The translations under genes were made by a program, and so were the position numbers. A DNA stretch of 64,000 nucleotides from Thunnus maccoyii (Eukaryota > Chordata > Actinopteri > Scombriformes > Scombridae), in assembly GCF_910596095.1 (NCBI RefSeq), contig NC_056550.1:5976501-6040500 (forward strand). Direction: 5' to 3'. The notes below the pieces were generated by a model. The model searched no databases. It saw only the letters and a list, made by a program, of their open reading frames with translations, and was not told where the DNA came from. This document shows, piece after piece, positions 57,301-64,000 of this stretch. Position 1 is the first letter of the stretch. Each line of letters begins with the position of its first letter.

Positions 57301-58169
57301 ATGCTGGATGGTACTCTTTTTATTTTTAATATCTAGACTGATATTTTGGCCTTTTTTTAAATACTAGGCCCCTAAAACAGTAAAAACTGTTTTTAACCCT
57401 TAAAGTAATTCTTCAATAGCCCTGGTCTACTAACCCTTAAAAAATCATGTAGCCTGTGTTTGCAAAATAGAATTTTGGTGTCAAGTGATGATGTAAAAGC
57501 TCACATTTTTCTTTCAAAAAACAAAGACTGATAGGTATATCCAGTAACTGTCAGCTTTGACTACAGTATATTATTAACAATATTGAACACCACATGGCTA
57601 ATCGATGTACCCTCAGTGTGACTTACTGGTAAGTGTATGTGAAGGAGTACTGATCCACAGAGCCAGCTCTCTCCTCATCTTCCTCCCAGAAGCACGTGAA
57701 GTCCTTCCTGCCTTCAGCAAAGCACTTGGGGTTTTCTGGCTCCTCATTCAGCAGCATAGACACTGCGAATGTAATGTGTTGGGGGGGGGGGGGGCAACAG
57801 ACAAGTGTGAGAGCAGCACCATGTGCAATGGCATATCGTTGTGATCAGCCAAAAGCTTGCTTGCTTGTTGCCTTGAATATGAAATCTAGTCATTTCTTGC
57901 AACACCACTATAATGGCACTGTCTAAGAAACAACGATTTTGTTTCCTGGTGTATCCAACAAATTGTGAGGGAGGGGAAATAAAAATCTACCGAATATTTC
58001 CACGTATTCTACTTTAAGAGTTTCTGTTTTGCTGCAACTACATTTAACGAAAAAATGTTATCCTACCTTTCTTATCGAAATCTCGTGCGCCCTGGACGAA
58101 TGAAGCCGTCCGCATGGCGCAGAATATCGTGTAAAGTGCCAACAATCGGTTCAGGTGATCATATGTCAT
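54396..58169 (-). CDS. epor: Erythropoietin receptor (eight coding exons, 543 aa)
   Basis: A class I cytokine receptor that signals through JAK2/STAT5 in red-cell progenitors. Minus-strand exons: 58,067-58,169; 57,627-57,762; 57,038-57,204; 56,168-56,319; 55,869-56,025; 55,589-55,676; 55,400-55,487; 54,396-55,136. Phases agree throughout. Exon 1 gives a hydrophobic leader (RLLALYTIFCAM). The first cytokine-receptor module carries KCFAEGRKDFTCFWEE. The second ends in the WSxWS box as WSAWS (about residues 224-228). The TM segment is PLIVSLTLIISFILVVLSL. The box 1 region follows in KKIWPTIPTPDSKFQGLF. The long last exon keeps GGLWLSPAFFYSEECPSSLEVL and the tyrosine motif YMAVADSGVSMDYSPM, comparable to the human tail ending. 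The position next to swsap1 agrees with human synteny. Confidence 0.93.
57780..57794. repeat. G homopolymer in an epor intron
   Basis: A run of about 15 G a few bases upstream of the second coding exon on the minus strand; it lies within the splice-acceptor neighbourhood. Confidence 0.85.
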
Positions 58170-58545
58170 CCTTTTGTCTTCTCTGTGGACAGAAAGACTT
58201 TGGCCTTCTGTTGTCCGCCCGCATAACTGGAGAACAACCTGTCACAAACGCGTCTGCTGCAGCTCTTGCCTGGGGGAGGTTTGTTTTTTGTTTAGATACC
58301 ATGGATAGCGCAACGCGGTTACGCGCCTGCTTGTGAGCGATAAGGTGTGTAGAGCCAAGCTGTTTACTTTCACCCAAAGTCAGTGAAGAAGAGGTGGGGC
58401 AAGAGCAATCTTACAAAACGTTTTACTCTCTTGTTGATGGGCGGGAATCACGCGCTCATTGATGTTTACGACTTGTTTCTGCTGGCTGTAGTGACTGAGG
58501 AAGTGAGCCTCGAACATGTCCCGTGCGTAAAAGCGCAAAAACGTT

Positions 58546-58655
<110 letters not shown>

Positions 58656-60694
58656 TTTTAAGTCGCCCCATATGAGGAAAGGGGAATTACGAATGAAATA
58701 AAAGGAATAATTGTGTTATTTTTAAAGTAAGTATCTCCCGAACACCTGTCTCATGTGTGAATTGTAGCTCACAGCTGAAGATGACCCCATCAGGATGCGA
58801 TTTGAGGAAGAGGTTTAGCTCAACTCTTGGCCCCGGGCCAATTTAATCCCTGCATGTGCCCGAGTAACCGCGGAATACTCGCACACCTATGTAGTCCTAA
58901 ACGGTTTCTTATCTACATACTGCACCCATGTGTTTTTTTCGTTTGACCAGCATTATCAGAGCTGCAGGCATCCCTGTTTCTTCACCCATGATAAGTAGCC
59001 CAAGGGGGCGTAGCGGCCCATCCCCGTCAGTTTAAATGCAATTCAGCGCTTTTTTACATCATTTGAAAGGCGGCAAGACAGCCAGATGCCAGTGAAAACT
59101 GGTACTTACGTAAAGAAAAGCTGAATTTCACTCACATGACGACATTTAGCTACACTTTGAACCAGCTTGGTTAAATTCAGCTCCATTTTGAGCCAGCGTA
59201 GTAAAATTGAAAATTGAATGCAGAGGCCCTGCACAGGGAAGGTAGTTGTGTGGTGACAGGAAGAGGAGGATGAGGAAATCTGTATTGTTGTGGAGGACAA
59301 TGGCAGAGTGTGGTTTCACTGGTTCTTCAGATAAAACGTGAAAAAAGCCCTGGCCTGGTGTTTTGGGGTTAGGAGGTGGATGCATGGTAATAAATTACAC
59401 TTTTGATGCTGCTGCCACCACAAAGGTTAAAAGCACTGCCACTGTGAGTGCACCATAGAACCCTAAGCAACTGTTGTACAACCGTCCTATAACTAAAGAC
59501 AATAATTGGCAATTATGCTCTCCTTTTTGTAATGAATATATTCTTTATTTTCATATACACATTTCAACATATTAAATGTATTCTTGTTTATATGCAGTTT
59601 TTAACAAAACTTCCATCCAACACATTCAGAACCTAAAATAAAGGGATCACGTGTCTAATCTCCCATCTTTTAGAAAGCTACCATTCAGGAATGCAACACA
59701 TGAAAACAAAGAAACCATAAACATAAGAAAGAAAGAACACATCTCTGACTAACTGCTCTAGATGCTACAAACTTATTTGAGTCAGTAGTTTTTCTACAAC
59801 GCACATGGCAGATACTGGACGTTCAACGTGTATTCAAGCAGCAGCCACCACTGTAAGCTCCTTTAGTGAAACCATCACAGAAACAATGCTGCATTATTTT
59901 CAAATACATTGCAAAACTGCACAGTACATTATACATGTAATACAAATGTAGTGTTATGAGTCAGTGACCTTAGTCCAGCCGTGCACACAACCTCCTCATG
60001 TTAGAGCCCTGCATCAAAGCTCATTGTGTTGCAGATGAGATGATATATCTGATAACTGTTAAACTATATCACTATTCAGCAGCACACACTGACAGGAGAG
60101 ATAACTGACCACAGGCTTATACAACAGCAGGGAGGGACTGAGGTGACCACCAGTTGTGACCAAACCCCAGGGATGTGTGGAACGATGGGCTTTGGCATGG
60201 CAACGTGAGGCTGCTATCATACAGGTGGTTGACTAACTGACAGGCAGTAGCCTGCACATGGACAGTGATGGTCGAAAATGGCACTGTAAAAAATGACAAT
60301 TAGAGAAAATAAAAATAAAAAATGTCTTTTAGTAAGTTTTTGTAATTCCTGATTTGTGGAGCAATCCAAAGTCACCCCAGCCTTTTCAATTTCAGGACAC
60401 AGTTTTCAGTTTGACCGTTCAATACTGAAATGTCAAAAATGGTATAATGGAGCAACAAAAATGATTGAATGTACAGTTCAACTGTTGGCAAACATAACAT
60501 ACTGTGGAATGAAAATAAAAACTTCATTTTATTCACTTCAGTGAAAAGTTGACAGATATTACAGTAATGGGATATAAAGTGACACAAAGTTGTTGTTTTT
60601 TTTTTAACATTCTGCAACAAGTTCTCCTGATAGTGCTAACAGAGGCCTAGAAGTATGCTTCTCAGAGTTCAGTGTTCTTCCCTTTCTGAGTATA

Positions 60695-60722
60695 AACACA
60701 CACACACACACACACACACACA
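60695..60722. repeat. (CA)n microsatellite
   Basis: A run of AC dinucleotides; it is complementary to the GT run that follows about 140 bp later. Confidence 0.95.
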
Positions 60723-60858
60723 ATGTGCTGCATTTCCACACAATAGTCATCATGTCAGTAACAAAAAAAAGAAGATAATTGACTACTTTGTAAAACTCAA
60801 CTTTTAAGCATAGTAAATTTCCCATTCCAGCTGTTTTGCAATGCTGCACTTAGAGGAG

Positions 60859-60862
<4 letters not shown>

Positions 60863-60892
<30 letters not shown>
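60863..60892. repeat. (GT)n microsatellite
   Basis: A run of GT dinucleotides. Together with the upstream CA run it forms an inverted pair able to fold into a long hairpin. Confidence 0.95.
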
Positions 60893-60893
<1 letters not shown>

Positions 60894-61499
60894 GTGTGTA
60901 TCACGGTGAAAGCATGGGAGTGTGTGTGAGAAAGAGCAAGGCATTTAAGAAAGAGCAGCACAAAGGGGTGAGTGAGGACATGCCGTGGGGCAGGTCATGT
61001 GACGAATCCAAGTGTCACCAGTGTTTAACGACTTCCTCACACAAGCACACAGGCGACATTTATCATTACCCTACCCCTCCTGTTCTTTCAGCATCAGTGC
61101 ACGAGAAAAGGCCGCCGAGAAGCACTGAGGGAGGCAAAGTGCAATACAAGACTGGCATCAAGATTCAGAATACAACATGAGTATTAATTATTATATCTAG
61201 TTGGTTTTCTTTAACATCTTGACTGACGTACTTGATGCTTTAAATATATAAGTGATGAATGATGAGATGTGTACCTCGGAATTTTACAACGGAGAAATTA
61301 TTTAGAGGAGAAAAGTCATTATCATCACCTGACCTCACAAAGTTTAACCCCAAAAACAACAACATGAAGGCTCACAGTTCTTCTCACAAGTGAATTTCAT
61401 TTGGCTGTGCTGTACTGATATGACCATATTTAGAGGAATTTAGAGGCATTTGAATTCTGATTGTAAACTCAACATGTGTTTTGATTTCTGTTCGAGGAA

Positions 61500-61790
61500 T
61501 AGTTTCACAATTTGGAAAATACTATTTTTTGCCAAGAGTTAGATGAGAAGATTGATACCACTTTCATGTCTGCACTGTAAATATACAGCTATTGCCAGTA
61601 GTCAGTTAGCTTAGCTTAGCATAAAGACTTGAAACAGGGGGAAACAGCTAGCCTGGCTCTGTCCAACAATAACAAAATCTACCTACCAGCACTTCTAAAG
61701 CTCCCTAGCTTGTAATAACTTGTTTGTTTAATCTGTACAAAAAACAAAGTCTTTGTGCTAAGATAAGCAAAGTGGTTGCTGGCAATAGTT
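61500..61790 (+). repeat. Common teleost interspersed repeat
   Basis: AGATGAGAAGATTGATACCA, TTAGCTTAGCTTAGCATAAA, GAAACAGCTAGCCTGGCTC and CACTTCTAAAGCTC are diagnostic of a repeat very frequent in percomorph genomes. A short piece of the same family is in a tetraspanin intron at about 34,620-34,690. Confidence 0.7.
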
Positions 61791-62817
61791 TCACATTTAC
61801 AGTACAAATATGAGCATGGTATTAATCATCCAACTCTTGGCAAGAAAGCAAATAAGTGGATTTCACAAAATATGTAATGAAAATATTCCTTTAAGCCTTG
61901 CAAAGCTCATGCCTTTGTTTGAGACTTATATTATTTCAAGTAGGCTGTACAAAAATGGTTTATTCCTCTCTCCTTCAATCAGTCATGAGCATGAATGACT
62001 GTATGATTGGACAAGCACACCGGTTTTTGAACTGTCATCGGTCTTTTGGCAGATGCTTTGGAGGTGTTGTGGAATTTTCTACAATCTATCAACCCAGAAT
62101 CACTTTCTGAACACATCTGAGACAAAGAGATATAGGAGGAAACATTATTGATTTTGTATCTACAGTATCACACATTTAAATAGCTGTTCATGAGGTTCAG
62201 TAGCAACAATCAAATCTTATGTATGTCTCCTAGCAAATGCTGAGCTAACGACATGTAGTCTGGTTTTTCAAGGCTCATAGGCTCATAGAAAGTCAAGCAT
62301 ATGTATGAATTTCAAACAGAACAATGAATGCCAAACAACACATGTTGTGTCTCCATCACATTTGGCATCACTAGCTTCAAGCTATCTGCACAAATATTTG
62401 GCTCAGAAAATGAAAGCCACTGAACAAATGTTTCAAGTACAGTAAATGTAAAATGCTAATAGCGCAGCAGTGGTCAAAGTGGTTGATGTGGGGGTGGACA
62501 GAGCACAGGGCAGGCTTCAGTGGACTATCAGCTCACCACAGAGCTGATGGGTCAAGATCACAAACACAGAGTGGGCCTCTTTACGGGAAAAGAAAGAGAA
62601 GCAGGAGAGCAGAGGGGTCTGACAGAGCTAATGATGATTATCTCAGCTAGCTGTCCTTTGGTCTGTGCTGGGCTGTGTTTGGCTGCAGTAAAGAGAGAGG
62701 AAAAGGCTCAGCACTTTCCATGGTTGAGGCACAGAGCAGGAGTCGGTCTTTATGTATGAGTATCAGTATGTGTATGTGTGTGTGTATGTTGGGTGACTTG
62801 GTAAGAAGGCAGATGGT

Positions 62818-64000
<1,183 letters not shown>

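Larger units (their letters stand above)
58660..62817. other. Intergenic region between epor and rab3d, with probable rab3d 3' UTR
   Basis: No gene seen. Minus-strand AATAAA candidates for rab3d are at 61,959-61,964 and 59,544-59,549; which is used is not decidable. Contains the (CA)n/(GT)n pair at 60,695-60,892 and a fish repeat at 61,500-61,790. Confidence 0.45.

Overview
This window looks like nuclear DNA of a teleost fish, most likely a percomorph (inference). The coding genes are intron-rich with GT-AG introns. Microsatellites are plentiful, and several interspersed repeats are of types I recognise as very common in percomorph genomes. The gene neighbours on the right (ZNF653, SWSAP1, EPOR, RAB3D, with a tetraspanin further left) match the gene content of human 19p13.2, so this half is a conserved vertebrate syntenic block.

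Left third (about 1-32.5 kb): accessory, repeat-built DNA. From about 1,085 to 13,200 there is a tandem array of a unit of roughly 2.8-3.5 kb. Each unit carries a CCGGGATAAA-type minisatellite (except the last), a 67-72 codon open reading frame (ORF1) and a second ORF (ORF2) starting about 10 nt after ORF1. It also has a truncated internal duplicate of its own gene start, a GT...AG intron-like segment and a CCCGCGGG-centred hairpin. Two more diverged members lie at 24.0 and 26.75 kb, each with a TATA box, and a decayed relic lies at 29.5 kb. I do not recognise the encoded products. Between the array and these outliers sits a nested pair of CACTG-ended DNA transposons. The left one is a non-autonomous element with very long perfect hairpins. 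The right one (16,349-23,672) appears to be a complete EnSpm/CACTA-like element with TA target duplication, an intact 882-aa C2H2-finger transposase and a four-exon SAM-domain protein of 528 aa.

Right two thirds (32.5-64 kb): ordinary gene territory. A tetraspanin-1-like gene (minus; seven coding exons, 246 aa; probable TATA promoter and noncoding first exon near 37.5-37.7 kb) is followed by an intergenic stretch with an L2/Rex1-like LINE relic. znf653 (minus; ten coding exons, 651 aa) and swsap1 (plus; two exons, 277 aa) are head to head with about 350 bp between start codons, so they probably share a bidirectional promoter. epor (minus; eight coding exons, 543 aa) follows, with an array of (GATA)n/(GACA)n about 0.4 kb upstream of its start codon. 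The window ends inside rab3d (minus; last three exons present, 5' part outside).

These right-hand genes do not form an operon or a single pathway. They are neighbours by conserved synteny: a membrane scaffold, a transcription repressor, a RAD51-paralogue partner, a cytokine receptor and a secretory GTPase. Exon boundaries were inferred by eye from GT/AG sites, phase continuity and family resemblance. No database search was run.
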